DNA from: CAXXOK01 sp963675925
GTDB taxonomy: Bacteria; Bacillota; Clostridia; Christensenellales; Aristaeellaceae
Direction: 5' to 3'
Length of the DNA: 64,000 nucleotides
Assembly (NCBI GenBank): GCA_963675925.2
Contig: CAXXIB010000003.1
Location: 434,001-498,000, forward strand
The position numbers and the translations under genes are program-made. Shown here one piece after another: positions 34,966 through 43,677 of the stretch (position 1 is its first letter; the number at the start of each line of letters is the position of its first letter). The notes under the pieces are model-generated. The model made no database searches and was not told the DNA's origin. It worked only from the letters and a program-made list of their open reading frames with translations.

Positions 34966-36048
34966 TTACGAGCGGTTCAGCAGCCGGTAGATGTTACCGC
35001 TGTCCCGCGTTATCTCTCCGCTGATTTCCAGCATACAAAGCCGTGTTATCAGCGCGTCGGTTGTAAGTCCTGTTGCGATCTGGAGTGCGTCCATGCCCAT
35101 GGCTTCTTTTTGAAGCGCTTGCACAACGGCATCGGTTTGGGCTGTGTCTTCTTCCTGCTGCGGCATCGCCGCTGCCTGAATGTCCAGATCGTCTAGTATG
35201 TCTTGGGCGGACGAAAGCATAACCGCCCCTTCGCGGATAATGGTATTGGGCCCTTCGGCGTAATACTGACCGATGTTACCCGGCACCGCAAACACCTCTC
35301 GTCCCTGATCCAGCGCCGTTCGCACCGTGATCATCCCACCACTTTTCACGCGCCCTTCCACAAATACAATGCCGCGACATAGTCCGCTGATTACGCGGTT
35401 GCGGTGTGGAAAGTGATAGCTGTGGGGCCGCGCATCGGGCGGATACTCCGATATAACTGCACCGCCAGATGCAAGGATCTCCTGCATCAGCCCGACGTTT
35501 TCGGGCGGATAGGGTACGCTCAGGCCGCTGCCAAGCACCGCGACCGTAGTGCCCCCGGCTGCCAGCGCACCTTTATGTGCATTGGTATCAATGCCGATTG
35601 CCATACCGCTGACCACGCTTACCCCGGCTGCTCCCAGCGTTGAGCCGATGGTTTTGGCCATGTCAGCGCCGTACCCGCTGGGGTGACGCGTGCCAACGAC
35701 TGCCACACCGGCAAGTCCCAACGCCGCCGTGTCTCCCATACAGTACAGGAGATACGGAGGATCGTCAATACTTTGCAAAAGCTGCGGATAGCGCTCGTCA
35801 TCCTGAAACAGCAGCGTAATCCCTCTGTTTTCCATACGCTCGGCATGCTGTTGCAGCACGCCGTCTCGCTGGTAGTAGCCCAGGATTTTGTTGGCTTCCC
35901 CCTGCTTGGAAAAGCGTTTCCCTGCTGCAAATTGCTCCCACAAGGCAGTCGCTGATCCCGCAGTGGCAATCAGCTTTTGTACGCGGTCGGCCGTGATTTC
36001 CGCACACGACAGCCACAGGAGGCTAAGTTTTTCTTTTGATAAAGTCAT
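34966..36048 (-). CDS. dprA: DNA processing protein DprA
   Basis: Loads RecA on incoming single-stranded DNA during transformation. 360 residues from ATG 36048 behind GGAGGT; the frame continues 17 codons further but into comM. An N-terminal helical (SAM-like) region, then the Rossmann-like DprA core: VVGTRHPSGYGADMA, SGMAIGIDTNAHKGAL, AVLGSGLSVPYPPEN, FPHRNRVISGL, VFAVPGNI. The final ~70 residues resemble a winged helix (MDALQIATGLTTDALITRLCMLEISGEI). Its start lies 2 bases from the comM stop. Confidence 0.96.
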   Translation of the reverse strand: MTLSKEKLSLLWLSCAEITADRVQKLIATAGSATALWEQFAAGKRFSKQGEANKILGYYQRDGVLQQHAERMENRGITLLFQDDERYPQLLQSIDDPPYLLYCMGDTAALGLAGVAVVGTRHPSGYGADMAKTIGSTLGAAGVSVVSGMAIGIDTNAHKGALAAGGTTVAVLGSGLSVPYPPENVGLMQEILASGGAVISEYPPDARPHSYHFPHRNRVISGLCRGIVFVEGRVKSGGMITVRTALDQGREVFAVPGNIGQYYAEGPNTIIREGAVMLSSAQDILDDLDIQAAAMPQQEEDTAQTDAVVQALQKEAMGMDALQIATGLTTDALITRLCMLEISGEITRDSGNIYRLLNRS

Positions 36049-36049
36049 A

Positions 36050-37585
36050 CTACCTCCAATAGCGTCCGTCCAGATTGCGCAGATGAATGGCCTGGGCAAT
36101 ATCCTGGGGCTGAATCAACTCGTGTCCGCCCAAATCGGCAATCGTGCGTGCCACCTTGCAAATGCGGCTGTAGGTTCGCATGCTGATGTGGAACTTCTCA
36201 ACCGCGTTGTGCAGCAGGCTTTTGGCGGCAGGTTCCATCATACAATACTTGTCAATGCCTTCTTGCGGCATTTGCGCATTGCAATAGAAGCTTTCACCGG
36301 CATACCGTGTAAGTTGCAGCTTACGCGCTGCGATGACACGGTTTTGCACAGCCTCTGTGTCTTCCTGTTCCTGCGCAGATTGAATATCACCGAGCTCAAC
36401 GGCATCCATCTCTACTTGAATGTCGATACGATCCAGCAGCGGACCGGAGATACGCGCCAGGTAGCGTTTGATCTCCCCCGGTTTGCAGCGGCATGGTTTG
36501 GAGCGGCTTCCGTGGTTGCCGCAGGGACAGGGATTCATGCTCGCCACCAGCATACAGCGGCTTTGGTACCTAGCCTGCCCGCTGACACGGGTGACGTTGA
36601 CAAACCCGTCCTCCAGCGGCTGACGCAGGGCTTCCAGTGTTTGCCGCTGGTACTCCGGCAGCTCATCTAAAAACAATACCCCGTTATGTGCAAGCGAAAC
36701 TTCGCCGGGTTTTGCTTTCACCCCGCCGCCGACTACAGCCGGTAGCGATACATTATGGTGCGGTGAGCGAAACGGGCGTTCCGTCATCAGTCCGGTTTCC
36801 GCTTCCAACACGCCTGCTGCTGAATGGATACAGGTAGTTTCCAGCGCTTCTTCGTACGAAAGCGGCGGTAATATGCCCGGCATACAGCGAGCAAGCATCG
36901 TTTTGCCGCTGCCCGGCACGCCGACCATTAGCATATTGTGACCGCCTGCCGCGGCAATTTCCAGCGCCTTACGCGCGATAAGCTGTCCTTTCACATGGCG
37001 AAGGTCGTGCCCGGGTTTGCCAGTATTGAGCAGCTGTTCATACCCGATTTGCACCTGCGGCGTTATGGGAGCCCATCCGGTCAAGTGGTCCACTGCCTGT
37101 TTCAGGGTTTCCGCCGGATAGATAGTCACATCACCAAGACACAGTACCTCTTTTGCGTTTTGCGCGGGCAGGATGACAGAGGTAATCCCCTTGTCCCGTG
37201 CTGCCAGAACCATAGACAACACACCCCGCACGGGCGATAGCTCGCCATGCAGTGTCAGTTCCCCAAGAAGCAGGACCTTGTCAAGATCTGCATACTCTTC
37301 CGGGCTTTGCGCGGCCAATAGTGCAACGGCAATCGAAAGTTCCAGGCTTGTGCCTTCTTTTTTCACATCGGCCGGGGCCAGATTGATGGTCAGCTTTTTC
37401 ATCGGCCAGGCGAAGCCGAGATTCAGCATCGCAGCACGGATACGGTCGCGGCTCTCCTTTACGGATGTGCTGGGAAGCCCAACGATATCAAAACCAATCA
37501 TGCCTTTGCCTAAAAAGGCCTCGACATCCACCAAAAACCCGTTTACGCCTTCCAGGCCGCCTGAAACCGTTCTCGCTAACATCAT
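36050..37585 (-). CDS. comM: YifB/ComM family Mg-chelatase-like AAA+ ATPase
   Basis: 511 residues from ATG 37585 (or 37582) behind GGAGGG; the upstream extension overlaps the glycosyltransferase gene. N-terminal Lon-type S5 fold (VEAFLGKGMIGFDIVGLPSTSVKES, LAPADVKKEG), then AAA+ Walker A VGVPGSGKTMLARCMPGILPP, FRSPHHNVSLPAVVGGG, Walker B GVLFLDELPEY, zinc-type cysteines CPCGNHG...CRC, and a C-terminal Mg-chelatase lid. ComM is a helicase promoting branch migration of incoming DNA. Here it pairs with dprA, supporting competence/recombination function. Confidence 0.94.
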   Translation of the reverse strand: MMLARTVSGGLEGVNGFLVDVEAFLGKGMIGFDIVGLPSTSVKESRDRIRAAMLNLGFAWPMKKLTINLAPADVKKEGTSLELSIAVALLAAQSPEEYADLDKVLLLGELTLHGELSPVRGVLSMVLAARDKGITSVILPAQNAKEVLCLGDVTIYPAETLKQAVDHLTGWAPITPQVQIGYEQLLNTGKPGHDLRHVKGQLIARKALEIAAAGGHNMLMVGVPGSGKTMLARCMPGILPPLSYEEALETTCIHSAAGVLEAETGLMTERPFRSPHHNVSLPAVVGGGVKAKPGEVSLAHNGVLFLDELPEYQRQTLEALRQPLEDGFVNVTRVSGQARYQSRCMLVASMNPCPCGNHGSRSKPCRCKPGEIKRYLARISGPLLDRIDIQVEMDAVELGDIQSAQEQEDTEAVQNRVIAARKLQLTRYAGESFYCNAQMPQEGIDKYCMMEPAAKSLLHNAVEKFHISMRTYSRICKVARTIADLGGHELIQPQDIAQAIHLRNLDGRYWR

Positions 37586-37595
37586 TACCCTCCGC

Positions 37596-40500
37596 TTATA
37601 CTGGCAGGTTGGGGAACCAGTGCAGGAATTGCATATAATCGCTGGACACCGTAAGCCCCGACGCATAGGGATAGAACATGATAAACAGCACCAGCGCGAT
37701 GGCCAGTAGCGCAATCATCAGCGCGTCTTTCAGTTTCTCGCTTTTGATGTACTTGGCCATTAGCATCGTTGCCAGAATGATAAACGGGAGGCTGGCAAAA
37801 TAGTGATAGATGAACATGGAGCGCGGCACCAGCACCCACGGCAGGTACTGCGCCATAAAGCTGATCGCCAGGATGGCCGGTGCGGGATCGTCGTTTCGTG
37901 TTTGTGGATGCACTTGTACTAAAGCCGCGTTGTTACCCAGAATTGATCTGCGGTTTTTCCAGCTCTTGAAGATCAGAATGAGGAGCGGCACATCCAGCAA
38001 AACATTGATCAGAATCGCATAATACGGCATATATTGCTTCGCCTGGTTCCATGATATTGATGCCATAATCAGATTGAGGACAACCGTATTCATAATGAAA
38101 ATGCACATTAACCAAACCACATACACAATCCACTTTCTACCGCCGCTGTTATGTCGCTGTGGCCGGACATATTTTTTAAACAGTAGCACAAACACTGCTA
38201 TCATCGAAATGGCACCGAGGTAGAACACCGCCGGATTGCCCAGGCAAACAATATTGGCACCGTAGCCGGCAGCAACAAAAGCAGCCTTAGCATACCACAT
38301 GGGTTTGATAATCAGCGGCCACTGCCACCAGGGTGAATAGAACGGGTGATCCATACCCAAACCCGGCGTGGAGTGATAGGCCAGCATCCCTTCCTGTGCG
38401 CGCCATAGCCGCTGCAGGTTCACCGCGCCGGTTGGCGCGAGATACGGGATATAGCTCAGATAATAAATAACCGCCGGGATGACCAGGAAGAACAATACGC
38501 AAAAGCCGAGCGTAGCAAAAATGCGTTTCAGCAGCATGGCCCGTGCTTCCAGTACCCTATCCGCTTGCGCTTTGCTGAGATTGTCAGGATTTTGTTCATA
38601 CGCCATCAGCCCCGCACGGAATTGCCTGTATATCCCATAGAAGAACAGTACCGCCAGCCCTGCACCTGCATATAAGCCTATCCATTTTGCCGCAATGGCA
38701 CAGCCAATAAACACACCCGACAGCAGCAGCGGTATAAGTGACTTGAGGTACTGCTTGCTTAGCACGCGCGGCTTGCCTGCCGATACAGCAAATGGATCGG
38801 ACAGTATATAGCGTGCCATACACAGGTAGGACAGCAGGATAAACAAGGTCGGGAACGAGTCGATGGTGGCGATACGGGTCTGGGTAAAGTGCATCAGGTC
38901 CAACGACATCAGCAGCATGGCAAATGCTGCAAACTTCCGTTTACCGGTAAGCTGCAGCCCGAACAGATACATAGCCGGCAGCATCAGTGCGCCAAACAGT
39001 GTACCCATAAAGCGCCACCCGAATGGCGTCATACCAAAGATAGCGATCCCGATGGACATAATCTCCTTGCCCAGCGGCGGGTGGGATGTTTCATACGGCG
39101 CTTGGCCGTGCAAATGCTCATACGCTGTGCGTGCGTGATAGATTTCATCAAAATAAGTACCGTTGAAAGCGCTTGGTTCGCCGGTGATAGTATCCTGCTC
39201 GTCGATCAGGTTTGCAGCTGAGGATGCGGCATCAGCAGCCGAGCCGGACACCAGGCTTACCGGAATGCGGTTGCCGCTTTCATCCCGCAGAACGACCTCC
39301 CATAGGTTCAGTCCAGTAAACTCTGCATGAATGCGCAAATACTTACCGGAAAACCATACGATATTAGCAAGGCTATCAGAGGCAAAGCTTTCGGAATTGA
39401 TATCATCGGTCAACGCCGTGGTGGCATACAGCCAACGGTAACAAAGGCCCTGGCGCATGCGGCAAATGGTGGGGTCTGACCAGGTTTCCCCGTCGTCGCT
39501 GACGGACACGGTGAAGTTATTGTAGCTGACACCGGCATAGTAGAGCATGGAAAACGTGGTGTTTTCCTCCAGCTCCAGCACCACCTGATCTTCCGCACTT
39601 GCTGCCACCCAAGCCGTTTGCGGTGCTTTTGTACTACCCAGATTTGTAAACGCCACCACGCAGTACACCACAAAAGTCAGGCCCATAATCAGCACATCGC
39701 GCGTGGATACATGCAGTCTTGCGTCTTTGGGATGCAGCAGGCGATTGCGATGGTTTTCCTTGCCGGACGTCCATATGCCTACCTCAGCACTGGTGGGCTT
39801 CGATGGTTTTAGCCCCGTATACGCAATGATTGCAGCATAGCCGCATAGCAGCAGATTGGCAATACAAAGCAGTATGTTGACAGTGTTTGTATCCGTGCTC
39901 AGGTGGCCCCCTGCCGCTCCCAGCAAAATGGAGTTATCCAGCACAATCGCAATGTTGATAAAAGTGGTCACCGACAGCCCGGCGCACAGCCACAGCAAAC
40001 GCTTGTCTTTCGTTCCGATATAGGCAAGCGGCAGCAGTGCGGTGGCCGCAAACAGATAGCGTTCGTGAATTTTAAGCCCCAGCACGTATACGCCAATCAA
40101 CATCAGCGCCATGTAAAACGGCAGCGCCTCCGTTTTCCGCTCGACAATAAGCAGCACAAGAACCGCTGTATAGACACAGACCATCCACATCGTTCCGTAT
40201 AGCAAGAACGTGCTCGGCCAGAATGCAGATAGAAGGAAGGCAAGCCCGAACACAGCGCATAGCAGTGCCAGCGAAAGTTTGCGGCTATCGTCCGAACCTG
40301 TCTCTTTGCTTTTCAGCTCCAGCCACAGCGCTTGCAGGCGTGCACGGAAACCTTTAAACAGCGTAAGAATATTCAGCTTGATAAGCCCAAAGGACAGTAA
40401 AGCGATGCCTGTAATCACCGGAATCCATTGGCTGAGTTGTTTCACTATGCCAATATCTGCCGAGAGCGGGGACCAGTTCCCCTTTAGCAGGAACGCGAGG

Positions 40501-42005
40501 TTTGCGGTGTTGAGCACGGCGTAGTTATACGAAGACAGGGTCTGCTCATACAGCTTGAAAAGCCAGAGCGGGTCATTCTGTTTGAGCTGGAACGGAAGTA
40601 CCACAGCGGCGGCGGCTACGATGGCAAGCACGATCCCTTGCCACAGCTGTGTCCATTGCGCTTTGCGCTTGGTTTTAGAGGTTTTTATCAGGGTGACCAG
40701 CAACCATGCGAGCGCGACCGGGCCGAATAGAAGCGCCTGGGGCTTTACAAGCACCGCCAATACATAGGCTGGTAATGCGATGCGCCACCGGTGTTTCATT
40801 GCCTGTATGGCTGCAATCACGATCAGCAGGGTCAGAACGGAATCCACCTGTCCCCACGCCGAACCGGTCGCCAGTACCGCAGGATTAAAAGCAAAGAACA
40901 GGCCGACAAACGCCGCCGCTTTGAGCGGAAGCCGTTTTTTAGCGTAGGCGAACAGCAACATCGCTGTTATCATGTCGCAAAGGATGGGAATGCTCTTAAG
41001 CAAAATGAGAACACCAGCCGAATCCGTCGATCCCAGCAGTGTTTTCAACTGCCCTACAGGCCAAAGCAACAGCATATATCCCGGCGGATAGTCGCAGAAA
41101 TAATCGGATGTATAGAAGTTGATCGGCCCTACTGTGGCTATACGCTGACTCCAGGCCGAGAAACACCCGATATCCACCTCGTAACCGTATATCGTCCCAG
41201 CCAGTATCAGCCGCAGCGCAAACGCCGCCACCATAGCAAGTGCAAATACGCCAATGACAACGTTGTCCTGTTTTGGTTGTAGGGTTTTCGTATCCCCGGC
41301 AAGCATTGTTTTCATACCCAGCGAGACGAGCGCAAGAAACAACAAGCCCAGGAGTATAAACCAGCCTTTTGATGATTCCGAGGCTTCCTCGCCCAGCGCC
41401 TGTTGAGCCATTGTGTCGTCGTGCACCGTATAACTAAACCAGAGGTCGGCATATACGTCCGTCGGAACGGAGTCCACTTTTTCCAGGCGCAGGTCATCAA
41501 AATACGCTGTTCCGCTGCTTTCGGAGCCGTACCCGCCCAAGCGAATGCCGATTTCAACAGAGGTTTGCCCCGAATTCGTCTCGCCGTACCACTCAACATA
41601 GCGCCACTGGCCATTGGTGTCATACACGCCATCGGAGCGCGCATAAACCTCTTCCAGCGCAAAGTTCGCGCCGGCACCGGCATCCGCAATATCCTCTACA
41701 AGAATATATCCCGAAAGGCGATACACGCTTTCGGGCTTAACATTGGCAACGGTCACAAAGCGTGCGTCATTCAGGTTCTGGTTGACAATTTTTGCACTAT
41801 AGCTGCCGGAATGGGCTTGCTCATCGGTCACAGAAAACTGCGTGTTGCCGCCGATACTATCGTAGGATACCGTATACCAGTCATCCGGCATGCCCGCAGC
41901 GTTGATGGTTTCAAAACTACCGTTTTTCAGGAGGTTGTCACCATCGGCGGATGCACTGCCTAGCAGCATCAGCGCGATCAGTAGCCCAAGCAGCAGTTTT
42001 TTCAT
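37596..42005 (-). CDS. giant double GT-C glycosyltransferase with carbohydrate-binding-like domains (PMT family C-terminus)
   Basis: 1469 residues in one frame. Signal peptide 1-20; residues ~24-180 a CBM4/16-like jelly roll (LLKNGSFETINAAGMPDDWY ... AYFDDLRLEKVD). Then a first multi-pass GT-C module, ~215-740, with a catalytic-type acidic loop GYEVDIGCFSAWS and FCDYPPGYM. A spacer with a discoidin-like beta domain (~790-920, FTVSVSDDGETWSDP; LRIHAEFTGLNLWEV). Then a second GT-C module of the protein O-mannosyltransferase (GT39) type, ~940-1469, with FDEIYHARTAYE, SHPPLGKE, IATIDSFPT. Both would use polyprenyl-phosphate sugars outside the membrane. The ATG overlaps the rnhB stop as ATGA. Acceptors and sugars are unknown. 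Confidence 0.85.
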   Translation of the reverse strand: MKKLLLGLLIALMLLGSASADGDNLLKNGSFETINAAGMPDDWYTVSYDSIGGNTQFSVTDEQAHSGSYSAKIVNQNLNDARFVTVANVKPESVYRLSGYILVEDIADAGAGANFALEEVYARSDGVYDTNGQWRYVEWYGETNSGQTSVEIGIRLGGYGSESSGTAYFDDLRLEKVDSVPTDVYADLWFSYTVHDDTMAQQALGEEASESSKGWFILLGLLFLALVSLGMKTMLAGDTKTLQPKQDNVVIGVFALAMVAAFALRLILAGTIYGYEVDIGCFSAWSQRIATVGPINFYTSDYFCDYPPGYMLLLWPVGQLKTLLGSTDSAGVLILLKSIPILCDMITAMLLFAYAKKRLPLKAAAFVGLFFAFNPAVLATGSAWGQVDSVLTLLIVIAAIQAMKHRWRIALPAYVLAVLVKPQALLFGPVALAWLLVTLIKTSKTKRKAQWTQLWQGIVLAIVAAAAVVLPFQLKQNDPLWLFKLYEQTLSSYNYAVLNTANLAFLLKGNWSPLSADIGIVKQLSQWIPVITGIALLSFGLIKLNILTLFKGFRARLQALWLELKSKETGSDDSRKLSLALLCAVFGLAFLLSAFWPSTFLLYGTMWMVCVYTAVLVLLIVERKTEALPFYMALMLIGVYVLGLKIHERYLFAATALLPLAYIGTKDKRLLWLCAGLSVTTFINIAIVLDNSILLGAAGGHLSTDTNTVNILLCIANLLLCGYAAIIAYTGLKPSKPTSAEVGIWTSGKENHRNRLLHPKDARLHVSTRDVLIMGLTFVVYCVVAFTNLGSTKAPQTAWVAASAEDQVVLELEENTTFSMLYYAGVSYNNFTVSVSDDGETWSDPTICRMRQGLCYRWLYATTALTDDINSESFASDSLANIVWFSGKYLRIHAEFTGLNLWEVVLRDESGNRIPVSLVSGSAADAASSAANLIDEQDTITGEPSAFNGTYFDEIYHARTAYEHLHGQAPYETSHPPLGKEIMSIGIAIFGMTPFGWRFMGTLFGALMLPAMYLFGLQLTGKRKFAAFAMLLMSLDLMHFTQTRIATIDSFPTLFILLSYLCMARYILSDPFAVSAGKPRVLSKQYLKSLIPLLLSGVFIGCAIAAKWIGLYAGAGLAVLFFYGIYRQFRAGLMAYEQNPDNLSKAQADRVLEARAMLLKRIFATLGFCVLFFLVIPAVIYYLSYIPYLAPTGAVNLQRLWRAQEGMLAYHSTPGLGMDHPFYSPWWQWPLIIKPMWYAKAAFVAAGYGANIVCLGNPAVFYLGAISMIAVFVLLFKKYVRPQRHNSGGRKWIVYVVWLMCIFIMNTVVLNLIMASISWNQAKQYMPYYAILINVLLDVPLLILIFKSWKNRRSILGNNAALVQVHPQTRNDDPAPAILAISFMAQYLPWVLVPRSMFIYHYFASLPFIILATMLMAKYIKSEKLKDALMIALLAIALVLFIMFYPYASGLTVSSDYMQFLHWFPNLPV

Positions 42006-42640
42006 CTTGCAGTCTCCCCGATGAATTTTCCGATAAATGTGCGCCTGTGTTCAGGGCAAGGGCCAAAGCGTTTCAGTGCTTCAATGTGTTCAGGCGTGCC
42101 ATATCCCTTGTTTTGCGCAAGGGCGTACTGCGGGTACAGGGTTGCCAGTTCGCACAGCCGCCTGTCGCGCGTTACCTTGGCTACAATACTCGCCGCCGCG
42201 ATGGAATAGCTCACCGCGTCGCCGTGAATAATCGATTTAACGGCAAAGGGAACGTCCAATCCGCGCATCGCGTCGACCAGACAGAGTGTTGCAGGTGCAT
42301 CCGTTGCCGCACGCTGCATGGCCAGCTTGGTGGCGTTGAGTATATTCATCTCATCGATTTCCGCTGCGCTTGCTTCCCCTACGCCGATGTAAAGCGCGTG
42401 GGCAACGATCTCCGAAAAGACCTCATCACGACGCTTAGGTGATAGCTTCTTGGAATCATCCACCCACGGCAATACCGGAGTCATAGGCATAATCACACAG
42501 GCGGCAACAACCGACCCCAGCAGAGGGCCACGGCCAACCTCATCCATCCCGGCCAGGGACTGGCCAAAGCCAATCATCGCACTATCGTGCTGATACAGTT
42601 CTTGCGAACGCTGCATGCGTTTTGCGCTGGGTTTCATCAT
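42002..42640 (-). CDS. rnhB: ribonuclease HII
   Basis: Removes ribonucleotides from DNA. 212 residues; acidic site residues in GMDEVGRGPLLGSVVAA (Asp, Glu) and LVDAMRGLD (Asp), plus DDSKKLSPKRRDE and SIAAASIVAKVTRDR. Starts by ATGA-type overlap with the rbgA stop, and its own stop overlaps the giant glycosyltransferase start. Same rbgA-rnhB order as in Bacillus. Confidence 0.97.
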   Translation of the reverse strand: MMKPSAKRMQRSQELYQHDSAMIGFGQSLAGMDEVGRGPLLGSVVAACVIMPMTPVLPWVDDSKKLSPKRRDEVFSEIVAHALYIGVGEASAAEIDEMNILNATKLAMQRAATDAPATLCLVDAMRGLDVPFAVKSIIHGDAVSYSIAAASIVAKVTRDRRLCELATLYPQYALAQNKGYGTPEHIEALKRFGPCPEHRRTFIGKFIGETAR

Positions 42641-43500
42641 CCCCGCTTGTCCCCGTTACCCGCGGGCGGAAGCTCCAGCGTGATTCGGCCAAGCTTACCG
42701 GCCCGAAATTCATCCAGGATAACAGCGCTGGCACGGTCGTAATGCGATACGCCGCCTTTCAGCAAAAATCCCCGCCCGCGGCAGACTTCATCCAACAGTT
42801 CCAAGCCCTCGGCATCGGGATTCTTAATTTTGAAGCGTTCGCAGGTTACGTCTTGCCTGTCGTCCAGCAGTTCTTTCAGCAAGCGGATGCTAAGCTCCAG
42901 CTGGTCGTACACGGCATCGCGGATGGTGCCGATATAAGCAAGCCGCATCGCAGCTTTATTATCGGATATTTTCGGCCACAGCATGCCGGGAGTATCCAGC
43001 AGTTCCAGATATGGGTTGACCTTCACCCAGCGGTTGGCACGGGTTATACCGGGCCGGTCGCCCACATCGGTTGTGGATGTCCCGGTCAGACGGTTGATTA
43101 AGGTGCTTTTGCCAACGTTTGGCACACCAACCACCATACCCCGCAATGTTTTCTTAATACCGCGCCGCTCGGCACGCTCGTAAAATGCCTTGGCTGCCAC
43201 ATCCATCAAATTGCGAACCCGTTTGGTTTTCTGCGGTGTGGTGTCGTAAGCCATGGCCTGTATGCCTTTGGTTTCAAAGTACTGTAGCCAGCGGCCGGTT
43301 GCTCCGGCATCGGCCAGATCGGCCTTGCATAATAGCAGTATTCTGGTTTTCCCCGCCAATAAGCGATCCAGATCCGGGTTACGGCTGGACAGCGGAATCC
43401 GTGCGTCGCAAAGCTCCACAGCGATGTCAGCCTTGGACAGCTGCTGCATTAACAGCCGTTTCGCTTTGGCCATATGCCCTGGATACCATTGTATATCCAA
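42637..43500 (-). CDS. rbgA: ribosome biogenesis GTPase RbgA (YlqF)
   Basis: Circularly permuted GTPase for late 50S assembly. 287 residues from a TTG at 43500, giving MDIQWYPGHMAKAKRLL, which aligns residue for residue with Bacillus RbgA (MTIQWFPGHMAKA). G4 LLCKADL precedes G1 GVPNVGKSTLINRL and G3 DTPGMLWPK, the permuted order. The C-terminal RNA-binding helices end with a Pro/Ala-rich tail. The ribosome site AAAGGGG lies inside a hairpin whose 3' arm reaches the TTG. Confidence 0.96.
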   Translation of the reverse strand: MDIQWYPGHMAKAKRLLMQQLSKADIAVELCDARIPLSSRNPDLDRLLAGKTRILLLCKADLADAGATGRWLQYFETKGIQAMAYDTTPQKTKRVRNLMDVAAKAFYERAERRGIKKTLRGMVVGVPNVGKSTLINRLTGTSTTDVGDRPGITRANRWVKVNPYLELLDTPGMLWPKISDNKAAMRLAYIGTIRDAVYDQLELSIRLLKELLDDRQDVTCERFKIKNPDAEGLELLDEVCRGRGFLLKGGVSHYDRASAVILDEFRAGKLGRITLELPPAGNGDKRG

Positions 43501-43516
43501 AAGGGGAGCCCCCTTT
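43500..43516 (-). promoter_or_regulatory. hairpin masking the rbgA ribosome-binding site
   Basis: On the minus strand AAAGGGG (43516-43510), loop GCT, CCCCTTT (43506-43500): a perfect 7-bp stem. The left arm is the only plausible Shine-Dalgarno sequence for rbgA, and the right arm ends on the first base of its TTG start codon, so folding would hide the site. Confidence 0.6.
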
Positions 43517-43582
43517 CATTGCAAGTCTATCCAATTAAACCATTGATTGCTGAAAATAGCAAGATTTTCTTCCTATTGTTAC

Positions 43583-43615
43583 AAAGCCCTGCAAGCTTTT
43601 ATACTGCAAGGCTTT
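43583..43615 (-). terminator. inverted repeat between rmuC and rbgA
   Basis: AAAGCCCTGCA (43583-43593) and TGCAAGGCTTT (43605-43615) pair with one mismatch. It lies 63 bases past the rmuC stop. The T-rich tail is weak, so termination is plausible, not certain. The rest of this 178-base gap contains a possible rbgA promoter (TTGCTA, 17 bases, TTTAAT) and nothing else recognised. Confidence 0.45.
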
Positions 43616-43677
43616 GCTGCGCCTGGGGCTGCATGATTGAAAGGAAACAATTCTTTAAGAAAAACGCATATAAGCAA

